The position numbers were made by a program, and so were the translations under genes. The notes below the pieces were generated by a model that worked only from the letters and a program-made list of their open reading frames with translations, was not told the origin of the DNA and searched no databases. Positions 33,566 through 42,092 of a stretch of 64,000 bases of DNA are shown here, in pieces (within the stretch, counting starts at the first letter, position 1; the number at the start of each line of letters is the position of its first letter). The DNA is from Lentilitoribacter sp039986595 (lineage in GTDB: Bacteria; Pseudomonadota; Alphaproteobacteria; Rhizobiales; Rhizobiaceae), in NCBI GenBank assembly GCA_039986595.1, contig JBDWQJ010000006.1, positions 124,001 to 188,000 on the forward strand. Reading direction: 5' to 3'.

Positions 33566-36553
33566 ATGACCAACGAAAAGATACAAAAAGCATTAGAAGA
33601 AAATGACCGCCGCGGCGAATATGCGATATCAATTATTCAAATCCTGCTGGCGATTGCAATTTTTTGCCTACACGCATTTTCAGCTTTTCGAAACGACTGG
33701 CATTCATTTTCTCAGTTTACAAGTGTGATCACTGTTCTACTGCTGATGTCCTCACTCATGCGAGCTAAATTCGCTATCGATATCCCACTTAAAAATGGCT
33801 TTTCCTATACCCTTACGGTTTTGGATGGAATACTATTATTCTCACTAATCATCTCATACAGCTTTGCATATGACTTACCGTTTGAAACAGTATTTAAAAC
33901 TCCCTCAGTCATACTACTTCTGGTTTACACCTGTGTTCGGGCAGTGCGAATCGATGTTTGGTCGATATTAACTGCCGCGTTTACGGTTGTTCTTGGTTGG
34001 ACAGCCTTAGTGTCATTTTCTGTATATTCGGGTGCTGAAATCACGACTTCATATGTTGAATATGTCACCAGCACAAAATTGCTAATTGGTGCCAACATCG
34101 AGTTTATGATCGGATATATCGCCATTGTAGGTGTTTTATGCATGGTAGCGCTTTATGCACGCCAGTTACTGATGAGTTCAGCTCATGTTGACGACCTTGC
34201 CGAAGTCGCAGCAGTTGCCGAAAATAGCCTTGAAAGAATGCGCTCTATTATCAGATCAACAGGTGATGGTGTTGTTATCGTAAATTCTGAAGGCATTATT
34301 GAACAGACAAACCCGGCACTTGAGAAAATGTTTAGCTATTCCCGTGAGGAATTAATAGATCAAAGCGTAGCAAAGCTTATGTCCGAGCAAAACGCGATTT
34401 TACTGCGCGAGGATATACATAATTTCATTCAAAACGGTGAAAGCCAATTGATTGGGCAACCTTTTGAAACGCTCGGATTGGATAAAGATAAAAACACCAT
34501 TCCAATAGAAGTTTCCATTAACACCTTTGATAACAGTGATAAAATAAGCTTTGCTGGTTTTATACGTGACATCAGCGATAGAAAAAAAGCACAAGCGCGC
34601 GAGAAAAAAGCACTGGCGCAATTTGAGGAAGCAGTTCAGTCCGCACTTGATGCAATCATCGTTATCGATTCTAAAGACAGGATAATCAGCTTTAACCCAG
34701 CTGCTGAAGAAATTTTTGGCTACACCGCGGAAGAAACAATTGGCAAGAAAATGGCCAATCTCATCGTTCCTGAAAAATATCGCGATGCTCATCTTGCTGG
34801 CATGCAGCATTACCTTGATACAGGTGAAGGCCCGGTATTGGGAAATCGAATTGAAATTGAAGGCGTTCGAAAATCAGGTGAAGAGTTTGAACTTGAATTA
34901 GCCGTGCGGAATATCGAAAGTCCATTTGGTTCAATTTTTATTGGTTATGCGCGAGATATCACATCTAGAAAAGCAGCTGAAAAAGAGTTGGTCACAGCAA
35001 AAGAAAACGCTGAAGTCGCGAGCAAATCCAAGGCAAGTTTTCTTGCTATGATGAGCCATGAAATTAGAACGCCCTTGAGTGGCGTGTTAGGCATCTTAGA
35101 TTTATTGAAATATACAGAGCTTACAACTGAACAAAAAACCCAATTGGAAGTGGCAAACCAATCTGGGATATCACTGATGACAATCATCAACGACATTTTA
35201 GATTATTCTAAACTCGATGCTGGCCGCCTTGAGATCGAACACGGATCCTTCCATGTTGAAAATGCCATTTCAAGTGTCACAAGTTTGGTTAAAGCAAGCG
35301 CCTATAACAAAAACGTCGAGTTGATCTCTTCTGTCAATAAAGATGTACCAGAATACCTTACCGGTGATCGCCACCGCATCAGTCAGGTTATGATAAACCT
35401 TGTCAGCAATGCGATCAAATTTACCAATGCTGGCACCGTTGAAATTCTGGTTGAGAACATTGGGACGGAAAAGAAACCAAACATTCGTTTTTGTGTAAAA
35501 GATTCAGGTTTAGGCATCCCAGAAGATAAGCAAGACCAGCTTTTCACCGAATTTGCGACACTTGATCAAGAATACTCGACTAAATTTGGCGGCACAGGTT
35601 TGGGCCTTGCGATCAGTAAAGCGCTGGTGCTTGCAATGGACGGCTCAATTGATTTTGAAAGCACTTACGGTTTGGGTTCTCAATTTTGGTTCGACTTGCC
35701 ATTAAATGAGGGCCGAGACATTGAAAAAGATACGCTTGAAGAAACCGCTATAATCGCTGTTATAGACAATAACGAACCGCTCAAAGTTCTAGTGGCCGAC
35801 GACAACGAAACCAATCAGATGATTATTTCAGTGATCTTAAAACGTTTGGGTTGTTATACCGACATCGTATCTGATGGGATTGAAGCGGTGCAAGCTGTTA
35901 AGGATAATTCATACGATATCATCTTGATGGATGTCTCTATGCCCAATATGGATGGGTTAGAAGCCACTCGCCAGATCAGAAGTTTAGCGTCTGAAAAATC
36001 GTCTGTTAAGATCGTGGCACTAACGGCATATACCCAAGAGGAAGATAAGCTAAAGGTCTTTGACGCTGGTATGGACGCATTCTTATCTAAACCAGTTTTC
36101 AGAAATGATATTGTAACACTCATCAATAACATGGTGGGTCAACAATCAAATTCGCCCCCCCAAACTGTACCCGATGCCCCGTTGCAAGAGAAAAACTTCT
36201 TAAACAAAGAGACATTGTCTCAAGTCACTGACGGTATGGATGATAGTGATATTTCAGAGCTCTTTGGTATGTTCTCAAGAGATTTAGCCCGACATTTAAA
36301 CAATGCGAATGCAGCTGTGAATTCAGAAGACTTCCAACTTTTAGAACGTTCAAGCCATGGTCTGAAAGGATTGTCAGGCACTTTTGGTGCGACAAAACTT
36401 TTCGAATTTGCCAGCACAACAAATGAGCAATGTATCAATGGTCAAGTAAATCTCACGAAAGCATATGAGATGATCGAAGAAACTGAAAAAATACTTGCAT
36501 GGGTTCGAGCAACACATGTCAAACAAACTGTCGAATTCCACGACGAAAGCTGA
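33566..36553 (+). CDS. Membrane hybrid sensor histidine kinase with two PAS, receiver and HPt domains
   Basis: 995 residues from the ATG at 33566 (AGGGGGAAAG before it). In order: about six membrane helices in residues 20-205 with no large periplasmic domain; PAS domain 1 (about 225-345) and PAS 2 (about 365-490); dimerisation/phosphoacceptor domain with His498 (MSHEIRTPLSG); ATPase domain (NLVSNAIKFTN, KDSGLGIP, GGTGLGLAIS); receiver domain with Asp789 (ILMDVSMPNMDG); and a C-terminal HPt with His931 (SSHGLKGLSGTFGA). All phosphorelay residues are therefore in one protein, and the final partner should be the LuxO-like regulator encoded 10 bp downstream. The signal is unknown; a membrane-embedded sensor suggests a hydrophobic or membrane-related cue. 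Confidence 0.93.
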   Translation: MTNEKIQKALEENDRRGEYAISIIQILLAIAIFCLHAFSAFRNDWHSFSQFTSVITVLLLMSSLMRAKFAIDIPLKNGFSYTLTVLDGILLFSLIISYSFAYDLPFETVFKTPSVILLLVYTCVRAVRIDVWSILTAAFTVVLGWTALVSFSVYSGAEITTSYVEYVTSTKLLIGANIEFMIGYIAIVGVLCMVALYARQLLMSSAHVDDLAEVAAVAENSLERMRSIIRSTGDGVVIVNSEGIIEQTNPALEKMFSYSREELIDQSVAKLMSEQNAILLREDIHNFIQNGESQLIGQPFETLGLDKDKNTIPIEVSINTFDNSDKISFAGFIRDISDRKKAQAREKKALAQFEEAVQSALDAIIVIDSKDRIISFNPAAEEIFGYTAEETIGKKMANLIVPEKYRDAHLAGMQHYLDTGEGPVLGNRIEIEGVRKSGEEFELELAVRNIESPFGSIFIGYARDITSRKAAEKELVTAKENAEVASKSKASFLAMMSHEIRTPLSGVLGILDLLKYTELTTEQKTQLEVANQSGISLMTIINDILDYSKLDAGRLEIEHGSFHVENAISSVTSLVKASAYNKNVELISSVNKDVPEYLTGDRHRISQVMINLVSNAIKFTNAGTVEILVENIGTEKKPNIRFCVKDSGLGIPEDKQDQLFTEFATLDQEYSTKFGGTGLGLAISKALVLAMDGSIDFESTYGLGSQFWFDLPLNEGRDIEKDTLEETAIIAVIDNNEPLKVLVADDNETNQMIISVILKRLGCYTDIVSDGIEAVQAVKDNSYDIILMDVSMPNMDGLEATRQIRSLASEKSSVKIVALTAYTQEEDKLKVFDAGMDAFLSKPVFRNDIVTLINNMVGQQSNSPPQTVPDAPLQEKNFLNKETLSQVTDGMDDSDISELFGMFSRDLARHLNNANAAVNSEDFQLLERSSHGLKGLSGTFGATKLFEFASTTNEQCINGQVNLTKAYEMIEETEKILAWVRATHVKQTVEFHDES

Positions 36554-36563
36554 GGCCAGAACA

Positions 36564-37976
36564 ATGACGACCCAGGCATCCGATGTTTTAATTGTTGAAG
36601 ACACAGGTTCTGTGGCAAAGGTCATGCAGAACTGGCTGGCAAAAGCAGGTATTACCGCTCAAATTGCGGAAAGTGGTGAGGAAGCACTCACCCATATTGA
36701 ACGTGGATCAATCCGGACAATTTTGCTGGATCTGCAATTGCCTGACATGAATGGACTTGAGCTATTAGATATAGTCCAACAGCGCGAACTGGAGATTAGC
36801 GTTGTTGTGGTCACATCCAGCGGTTCGATTACCACAGCGGTTGATGCCATGCGTCGCGGCGCCTATGACTTTATTGTAAAACCTGCATCTCAAGAACGTT
36901 TAATCACAACCACAAAAAATGCACTTGAACGGGAAGTTTTACAAAAAGCTGTTCGAGAAATCCGCTCCACTATGAAGAAAGGTGACCACCATGGTTTCAT
37001 AGGGTCAAGCCTGCCAATGATCGCAGTTTATAAGACAATTGAAGCGGTTGCGCGTTCCAAAGCTAGCGTATTTGTCACAGGTGAGAGCGGAACCGGTAAA
37101 GAAGTTTGCGCGCAAGCCATTCACGCAGCCAGCCCAAGAAACAAAGCACCCTTTATTGCACTCAATTGTGCTGCAATCCCCAAAGACTTGATCGAATCTG
37201 AGATTTTTGGACACATAAAAGGCTCCTTTACCGGTGCCACGTCTGATCGCGTGGGCGCGGCAGTCTCTGCAAATGGCGGCACTTTATTCTTAGATGAAAT
37301 TTGTGAGATGGATCTTGATCTACAATCAAAGCTCTTGCGTTTTTTGCAGACAGGTAGCGTGCAAAAAGTAGGGAGTGATAAGCTTGAAAAGATTGATGTT
37401 CGAATTGTTTGCGCGACAAACCGAAACCCAATCATAGAAGTTGAAGAAGGCCGCTTTAGAGAAGATCTCTATTACCGTTTGCACGTTGTTCCAATTGAAC
37501 TCCCACCTTTAAGAGTTCGCGAAAGTGACGTCTTAGAAATTGGGTTAGACCTTTTATCTAATTTTTCAAAAGAAGAAGAAAAAGACTTTAAAAAATTCGC
37601 ACCAAACGCTGAAGATGCGCTGCTGAGCCATAATTGGCCTGGCAATGTACGCGAACTACAAAACGTCATAAGAAATGCAATAATCCTCAATGATGGTGAG
37701 GAAATCGATGCTTCAATGCTTAATTTTACAACACGGATTCCAAAATCAAATGGGGATGCAACCTCGTTAAAAACATTTTCAAATGGTATGCCGGATAAAA
37801 CATCGGCTGGCGGACTATCTTTTGCGGTTGACCTTGAAAAATCATTTGCTGATATTGAACGTGAAATCATCGAGGCTGCGATCAATGCCTGTGATGGCAG
37901 TATTCCAAAAGCCTCTGAAATGCTCCAACTTAGTCCTTCGACAATTTATCGAAAAAAAGAAAGTTGGAGCGATTAA
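36564..37976 (+). CDS. LuxO-like sigma-54-dependent response regulator
   Basis: 470 residues from the ATG at 36564 (GAGG eight bases upstream; the frame is open to 36495 inside the kinase gene). Receiver domain residues 8-125 with phosphoacceptor Asp56 (ILLDLQLPDMNG) and an opening VEDTGSVA very like Vibrio LuxO. The AAA+ domain has Walker A GESGTGKE near 172, the sigma-54 contact loop as GSFTGA near 219 (usually GAFTGA), and FREDLYYRLHVVPIELPPLR. The C-terminal Fis-type HTH is IPKASEMLQLSPSTIYRKKE. Segments such as SKASVFVTGESGTGKEVCAQ, NCAAIPKDLIESEIFGH and LFLDEICEMDLDLQSKLLRF are close to LuxO. It likely activates the sigma-54 promoters of the following polysaccharide genes. Confidence 0.92.
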   Translation: MTTQASDVLIVEDTGSVAKVMQNWLAKAGITAQIAESGEEALTHIERGSIRTILLDLQLPDMNGLELLDIVQQRELEISVVVVTSSGSITTAVDAMRRGAYDFIVKPASQERLITTTKNALEREVLQKAVREIRSTMKKGDHHGFIGSSLPMIAVYKTIEAVARSKASVFVTGESGTGKEVCAQAIHAASPRNKAPFIALNCAAIPKDLIESEIFGHIKGSFTGATSDRVGAAVSANGGTLFLDEICEMDLDLQSKLLRFLQTGSVQKVGSDKLEKIDVRIVCATNRNPIIEVEEGRFREDLYYRLHVVPIELPPLRVRESDVLEIGLDLLSNFSKEEEKDFKKFAPNAEDALLSHNWPGNVRELQNVIRNAIILNDGEEIDASMLNFTTRIPKSNGDATSLKTFSNGMPDKTSAGGLSFAVDLEKSFADIEREIIEAAINACDGSIPKASEMLQLSPSTIYRKKESWSD

Positions 37977-37995
37977 TTCAGCCTCAGCACTTATC

Positions 37996-38727
37996 TTACC
38001 CTCCCGCTGTTAACATCCGCTCAATGTGATGTTTTGTATATTGGGCGTTTGGCACACAAATCACGCGGTTATAAATACTCACTTCACGCAATCGTTCAGC
38101 TAACGGCAGATCATGCCCAAACTGTGAGATACGGTCACCAAAAAAGGTAATGCGGCTCGTACCATGTCGTTCTATCAGATCATCGACAATCGCTGACTTA
38201 TTTTGATCACTAGGCAACACTTCGATATTCAGGTTTCCACTTAAAAAGGCATCGTAACCAAGATCACTTTCATTCAATTGCTTGATAAAACGTGTTCGTT
38301 CGCTCACAGACCTATCCCAAACCATATAACGAATTCGTTCAGGCCTGCTTGATTTCATACCAACAACAGAGATTGTTAGAGCCCCCGGGCGACGCTGAAA
38401 ATGTCCGCTGGTTTTATACCTAAAGTTACTCTCTTCAACGAAATTTTCGCAAACTGACCTCAAGAATTTTGAGAATTGATGCGCTTTTCGGTACACATTC
38501 ACGCCATTCTCATAATATTCAGAACCGGAGCTGGAATAAACCCCCTTACAGTTTGCAAGGATTTTACCAGGCAGTATTTGGCGCAAATCCTTATAAGCCT
38601 TACTGGTTGAAAGAAAACTTGGAAAGCTCTCTGTGAACTTTAAAAATTCCGTTGCAACTTCACTGGTAATGGCTGATCCTTTTGGAGTTAAAGTTCCATC
38701 AACATCAAATAAATACACATGTGTCAT
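37996..38727 (-). CDS. HAD-type phosphomannomutase (eukaryotic PMM family)
   Basis: 243 residues from the ATG at 38727, six bases after AGGAG. The HAD motif FDVDGTLT is at the N-terminus. Other segments match eukaryotic-type phosphomannomutase position by position: SSSGSEYYENG, a GALTISVVGM segment where PMM has NGMLNVSPIG, LSGNLNIEVLPSDQNKSA (PMM: DVFPDGWDK) and TFFGDRISQFGHDLPLAE (PMM: FFGDKTMPGGNDHEI). It would convert mannose 6-phosphate to mannose 1-phosphate, the substrate of ManC, whose gene ends nine bases upstream. Bacterial alginate clusters normally rely on the unrelated AlgC-type mutase. A plain HAD phosphatase is the alternative. Confidence 0.82.
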   Translation of the reverse strand: MTHVYLFDVDGTLTPKGSAITSEVATEFLKFTESFPSFLSTSKAYKDLRQILPGKILANCKGVYSSSGSEYYENGVNVYRKAHQFSKFLRSVCENFVEESNFRYKTSGHFQRRPGALTISVVGMKSSRPERIRYMVWDRSVSERTRFIKQLNESDLGYDAFLSGNLNIEVLPSDQNKSAIVDDLIERHGTSRITFFGDRISQFGHDLPLAERLREVSIYNRVICVPNAQYTKHHIERMLTAGG

Positions 38728-38736
38728 TTTCAACTC

Positions 38737-40194
38737 CTAAACAGTTTGGTTTGCGCCTGTCACATAATCTTGCGGGCAGAAGTTTGGATGGTATTGAATT
38801 CCAGCATTCTGAACTTCTTTGCTTTGTTGAACTTCAATAATCTCGACTGGCTCATCACCAAGATTTTGCAAGCAAAAACTTGTATCAGCCTCAATCTCAA
38901 TACGTTGATTTGCAGAAATCTTTTCAAGTTTGTTTTCACCTGCAAAAAACACACTACCTGATTTCACAAAAAGGCTCTTTTGATGCCGGCTATAATTTTG
39001 ATCCGACAATTCTCGATGCGGCAAAATCGATAGAGAGGCAACTTGGTGCGTATCACTGTTGTGAATAACTACTTTTTCTCCCCAACGGCTGGTAACCTTC
39101 GCATTGCTCTCAACAAGGTTGACGTTTTTAACTTGCATTTGCCCAACCAGCTTTTTGACAAGTTGCGTGTCTTTACGAGAGGTCACCAGGATCGCATCAT
39201 TTTGTGCAACCACAACAATGTCGCTTAAACCTGAAACCGCCACTGCAGGGCCATCTGAGATCACGAGCGATCCGCTGGTGTTTTCACAATAGGTTTCACC
39301 GATGATTGAGTTATCATCTTTGTCCTTTTCATTGCGTTCCCACACCGCTTCCCAACTTCCCATATCGGACCACAAAATGTCCGCTGGTACGACAGCAGCA
39401 TGAGCTGTATTTTCCATCACCGCATAGTCAAAAGAAATGGGATTGATGCCTTCAAACAACCAACGGTCTGGATAAAAAACCTGATCTTCCTGCTTGCCAT
39501 GACAAATCGCTGTTCTGACCTGCAAATATAACTCTGGAGCGTTGTTTTTAAGCTCTTCTTCAACCAGACGCGGATGGAACATGAAAATTCCGGCATTCCA
39601 ATAAATGTTTTCATCTTGGATAAGCTCTTCTGCAAGCTCTTTATCTGGCTTCTCCAAAAAGATATCCAAATCATGGATATTTAAAGAACCACGTTTTTCC
39701 CCTGCCCTGATGTACCCATAACCAGTTTCTGGACGCGTAGGCTTGATGCCAAAGGTCACAATAGACTTACCGTCCATCGCAGCATAATTTGCTTGTTTCA
39801 CAACGCTTTCAAACTCGCTTTGATTGTCAATATGATGATCTGAAGGTAACACTAGCGCAACGTCTTCTTCCGGATGATCAAGTAAGCTAACTGCCAGACC
39901 AATTGCCGCAGCCGTATCGCGACCTGCAGGCTCACAAACAAGCAAACGAGGTTCAATGCCGACTTCCATCATCTGTTGATCGACGATGTCCTTGTGCTCT
40001 TCGTTTAAGACAATGATAGGCGCATTGAAGAGGGCTTTGTTTGAAACTCGCTCAATTGTTTTCTGAAACAAACTTGCGGCCGTTGAGATCTTGCAGAACT
40101 GCTTTGGCATTGCCCCACGTGAGACTGGCCAAAGGCGAGTTCCAGAACCTCCAGCTAAAATAATTGGTGTAACTTTAAACGTATTACGCATCAT
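38737..40194 (-). CDS. manC: Mannose-1-phosphate guanylyltransferase ManC (AlgA-like)
   Basis: 485 residues, the length of bifunctional GMP/PMI enzymes. The nucleotidyltransferase domain is intact: ILAGGSGTRLWPVSRGAMPK, ALVLPSDHHI, ETGYGYI, FLEKPD, YWNAGIFMF. The C-terminal cupin, which in type II enzymes carries the isomerase metal site (HHHRAEHW-like), reads QNYSRHQKSLFVKSG, so the metal histidines look lost and isomerase activity is doubtful. It makes GDP-mannose for AlgD. An ATG three bases later has better spacing from AAGGAG and may be the real start. A sigma-54 promoter lies 35 bp upstream. Confidence 0.9.
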   Translation of the reverse strand: MMRNTFKVTPIILAGGSGTRLWPVSRGAMPKQFCKISTAASLFQKTIERVSNKALFNAPIIVLNEEHKDIVDQQMMEVGIEPRLLVCEPAGRDTAAAIGLAVSLLDHPEEDVALVLPSDHHIDNQSEFESVVKQANYAAMDGKSIVTFGIKPTRPETGYGYIRAGEKRGSLNIHDLDIFLEKPDKELAEELIQDENIYWNAGIFMFHPRLVEEELKNNAPELYLQVRTAICHGKQEDQVFYPDRWLFEGINPISFDYAVMENTAHAAVVPADILWSDMGSWEAVWERNEKDKDDNSIIGETYCENTSGSLVISDGPAVAVSGLSDIVVVAQNDAILVTSRKDTQLVKKLVGQMQVKNVNLVESNAKVTSRWGEKVVIHNSDTHQVASLSILPHRELSDQNYSRHQKSLFVKSGSVFFAGENKLEKISANQRIEIEADTSFCLQNLGDEPVEIIEVQQSKEVQNAGIQYHPNFCPQDYVTGANQTV

Positions 40195-40228
40195 GCACTC
40201 CTTGAATTTAATATCTGTTGGAGTAGCT

Positions 40229-40243
40229 GCAATTCATAGGCCA
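40229..40243 (-). promoter_or_regulatory. Sigma-54 promoter for manC-PMM
   Basis: Read on the minus strand: TGGCCTATGAATTGC, with the GG and GC doublets exactly 10 bases apart as required for the -24/-12 elements. Its -12 end is 35 bp before the manC start, allowing a leader of about two dozen bases with the AAGGAG site. Confidence 0.7.
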
Positions 40244-40356
40244 GAATTCTATTTACGATATTACTTATTAATTTAAATCAATAAAAACAATAAGATAAAG
40301 AAAAACAACCTAAAGGGCTGATTTAGATATTTCGATCAACATTTTGATGAATATTC

Positions 40357-40386
40357 GCGAATTGCAATTTGCGATTCGCAATTCGC
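40357..40386. promoter_or_regulatory. Upstream activating sequence, LuxO-like sites, shared by divergent operons
   Basis: A 30-bp region bounded by arms GCGAATTGC and GCAATTCGC. It contains the 13-bp inverted repeat TTGCGATTCGCAA at 40369-40381 and the overlapping TTGCAATTTGCGA at 40362-40374, both close to the LuxO consensus TTGCA-W3-TGCAA. It lies about 75 bp from the plus-strand sigma-54 promoter and about 135 bp from the minus-strand one, distances normal for an enhancer. Confidence 0.75.
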
Positions 40387-40439
40387 AGCAAAAACCCGCC
40401 TAACACAGGAAAAGCTCCCCAAATTACCGCATTTTAAGT

Positions 40440-40454
40440 TGGCATGGAATTTGC
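40440..40454 (+). promoter_or_regulatory. Sigma-54 promoter for alg44-alg8
   Basis: TGGCATGGAATTTGC carries GG and GC 10 bases apart, matching the TGGCAC-N5-TTGC consensus except one base. The alg44 start is 28 bp downstream with GAAGGAG between. Confidence 0.85.
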
Positions 40455-40481
40455 TGACTATAGGGTGAAGGAGTAAAACTT

Positions 40482-42092
40482 ATGAAGATCGTCAGAGAAA
40501 GACCCTGTCAGAGAAGACACCATCGCGTAACTGCACCGCTCAAGGTTACCCTACCAAGCGGTGAAGTGTTGACTGCCACAAACTGGAGTTTAGGTGGTTT
40601 ACGTCTGGATGGTGTTTCGAGCAAGCTGCCAAGTGTCGATGACATTGTGCCATTGGTACTAGAGCTTCCATTTCAGGGTTTTGACATTTCATTTGAAGTC
40701 GAAGGCAAAATTACCCGTTCTAAAAAGAAGAAGAAAATGCTCGGCGTGGAGTTTTTGGAGCTTACTGAGCGTGCGCACGATCTTATGGAGCATTTCATCA
40801 ATGATCTCGTACGCGGTCAGATGGCGACAATTGAAGATACCATTTGCCGAATAGATATCCCGGTTACACCCATCTCAACAAAACCAGATGTGAATCCAGC
40901 AACAGAAGTACCAATTAAACGCTGGCCGATGAAAACCATTGTGATGTCTGCATTTTATATTTGCCTGGGTATTTCTGTTTTCACCTATCTCGCAATACTG
41001 ATCTACTCAACCACAATGCAGCTTGAGATCGAAACAGCAGTCGTCACATCTCAATTAAAAACCATCAATATGCCGGTTGATGGAAAAGTCATGCCGATAA
41101 GAATGAATGTCGGTGACATTGTTAATAAAGGTGATGAGATTGCCAAGATCAAAAGCGCGGATTTAGAAGCGCAACTTGAAGCCAAGCTCGTTGAATATAG
41201 CGAAAAAGAACGCGAATACGATTTAGCGGTAAAGCGATATGATATCGAGGCGCAACGTCTTGGTTTCTATCAAGTTGCCAATCAAACAGATTACAAAATC
41301 GCACAAGTCAGATTACAAGCAGCAAAAATTGCATTGCAAGCCGCTGATCTTGATGTTGATCGCCTTATAAAGCTTGAAAACAAGGGTGAAACGCATCAAT
41401 CAAAACTAGCCGATGCGAAGGTTCGCCAATCAGATGTGGAGTTGCGCCTTAAAGAAGCCGAACTCGCCTATGAAAAATCAGCAGTTGTCAATTCAATGTC
41501 TGATCGCCGTCAACTAACAGATATGGGATTTGTCGCAGATCTGGATTTGCTGACATTAGAAATCGATGCTGCAAACTCGGCAATGGCCATTGTTCATAAG
41601 CAAATCGCAACGCTTGAAGACAAACAAAAAGATCTGATTATTAGGGCGCCATTTAAAAGCCGAATTATGAAGGTCGCAGATCTAGATCTACCATCTCTAT
41701 CTCAGGATCAGCTGTTGGTTTCCTTAGAGAAACGAGAGCAGCCTTTGGTACAAGCGTTTATGTCTCAATCAGAGGTCATGTCGGTTGGTCTGCATGATGA
41801 AGCCAGTGTTTTCCTTCCATCAATTGGTGAAAGCATTTCAGCAAAAGTTGTGAAAATTGATCGTAAGGTTGGGCATATAAATGCAGGATATTCCGACTTT
41901 GTTTGGCGTGAGAATGATGCAAAATCAGCTTTGGTATTTTTAGAGTTAGTACCAACAAAAGAGCAACAGATTACCGCCGGTTTACCAGCAGTCGTGGTCT
42001 TTTCAAAACGTTCAACTAATCAAATTTATAGCACAATAGGTGATGTCGTATCTGGTATGGCGGAGGTGTTTACCAATGACAATTCAATATGA
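40482..42092 (+). CDS. alg44: Alg44-like polysaccharide co-polymerase with PilZ domain
   Basis: 536 residues. The N-terminal PilZ domain has both cyclic di-GMP motifs: RRHHR (RxxxR) at residues 11-15 and NWSLGG (NxSxxG) at 34-39. One membrane helix follows at about 150-172, then an HlyD-like periplasmic membrane-fusion segment with a lipoyl-type half (INMPVDGKVMPIRMNVGDIV) and a long coiled coil (about residues 225-370). This is the architecture of Alg44, which activates the Alg8 polymerase when cyclic di-GMP binds. It overlaps the alg8 gene and is the first gene after a sigma-54 promoter. Confidence 0.9.
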   Translation: MKIVRERPCQRRHHRVTAPLKVTLPSGEVLTATNWSLGGLRLDGVSSKLPSVDDIVPLVLELPFQGFDISFEVEGKITRSKKKKKMLGVEFLELTERAHDLMEHFINDLVRGQMATIEDTICRIDIPVTPISTKPDVNPATEVPIKRWPMKTIVMSAFYICLGISVFTYLAILIYSTTMQLEIETAVVTSQLKTINMPVDGKVMPIRMNVGDIVNKGDEIAKIKSADLEAQLEAKLVEYSEKEREYDLAVKRYDIEAQRLGFYQVANQTDYKIAQVRLQAAKIALQAADLDVDRLIKLENKGETHQSKLADAKVRQSDVELRLKEAELAYEKSAVVNSMSDRRQLTDMGFVADLDLLTLEIDAANSAMAIVHKQIATLEDKQKDLIIRAPFKSRIMKVADLDLPSLSQDQLLVSLEKREQPLVQAFMSQSEVMSVGLHDEASVFLPSIGESISAKVVKIDRKVGHINAGYSDFVWRENDAKSALVFLELVPTKEQQITAGLPAVVVFSKRSTNQIYSTIGDVVSGMAEVFTNDNSI

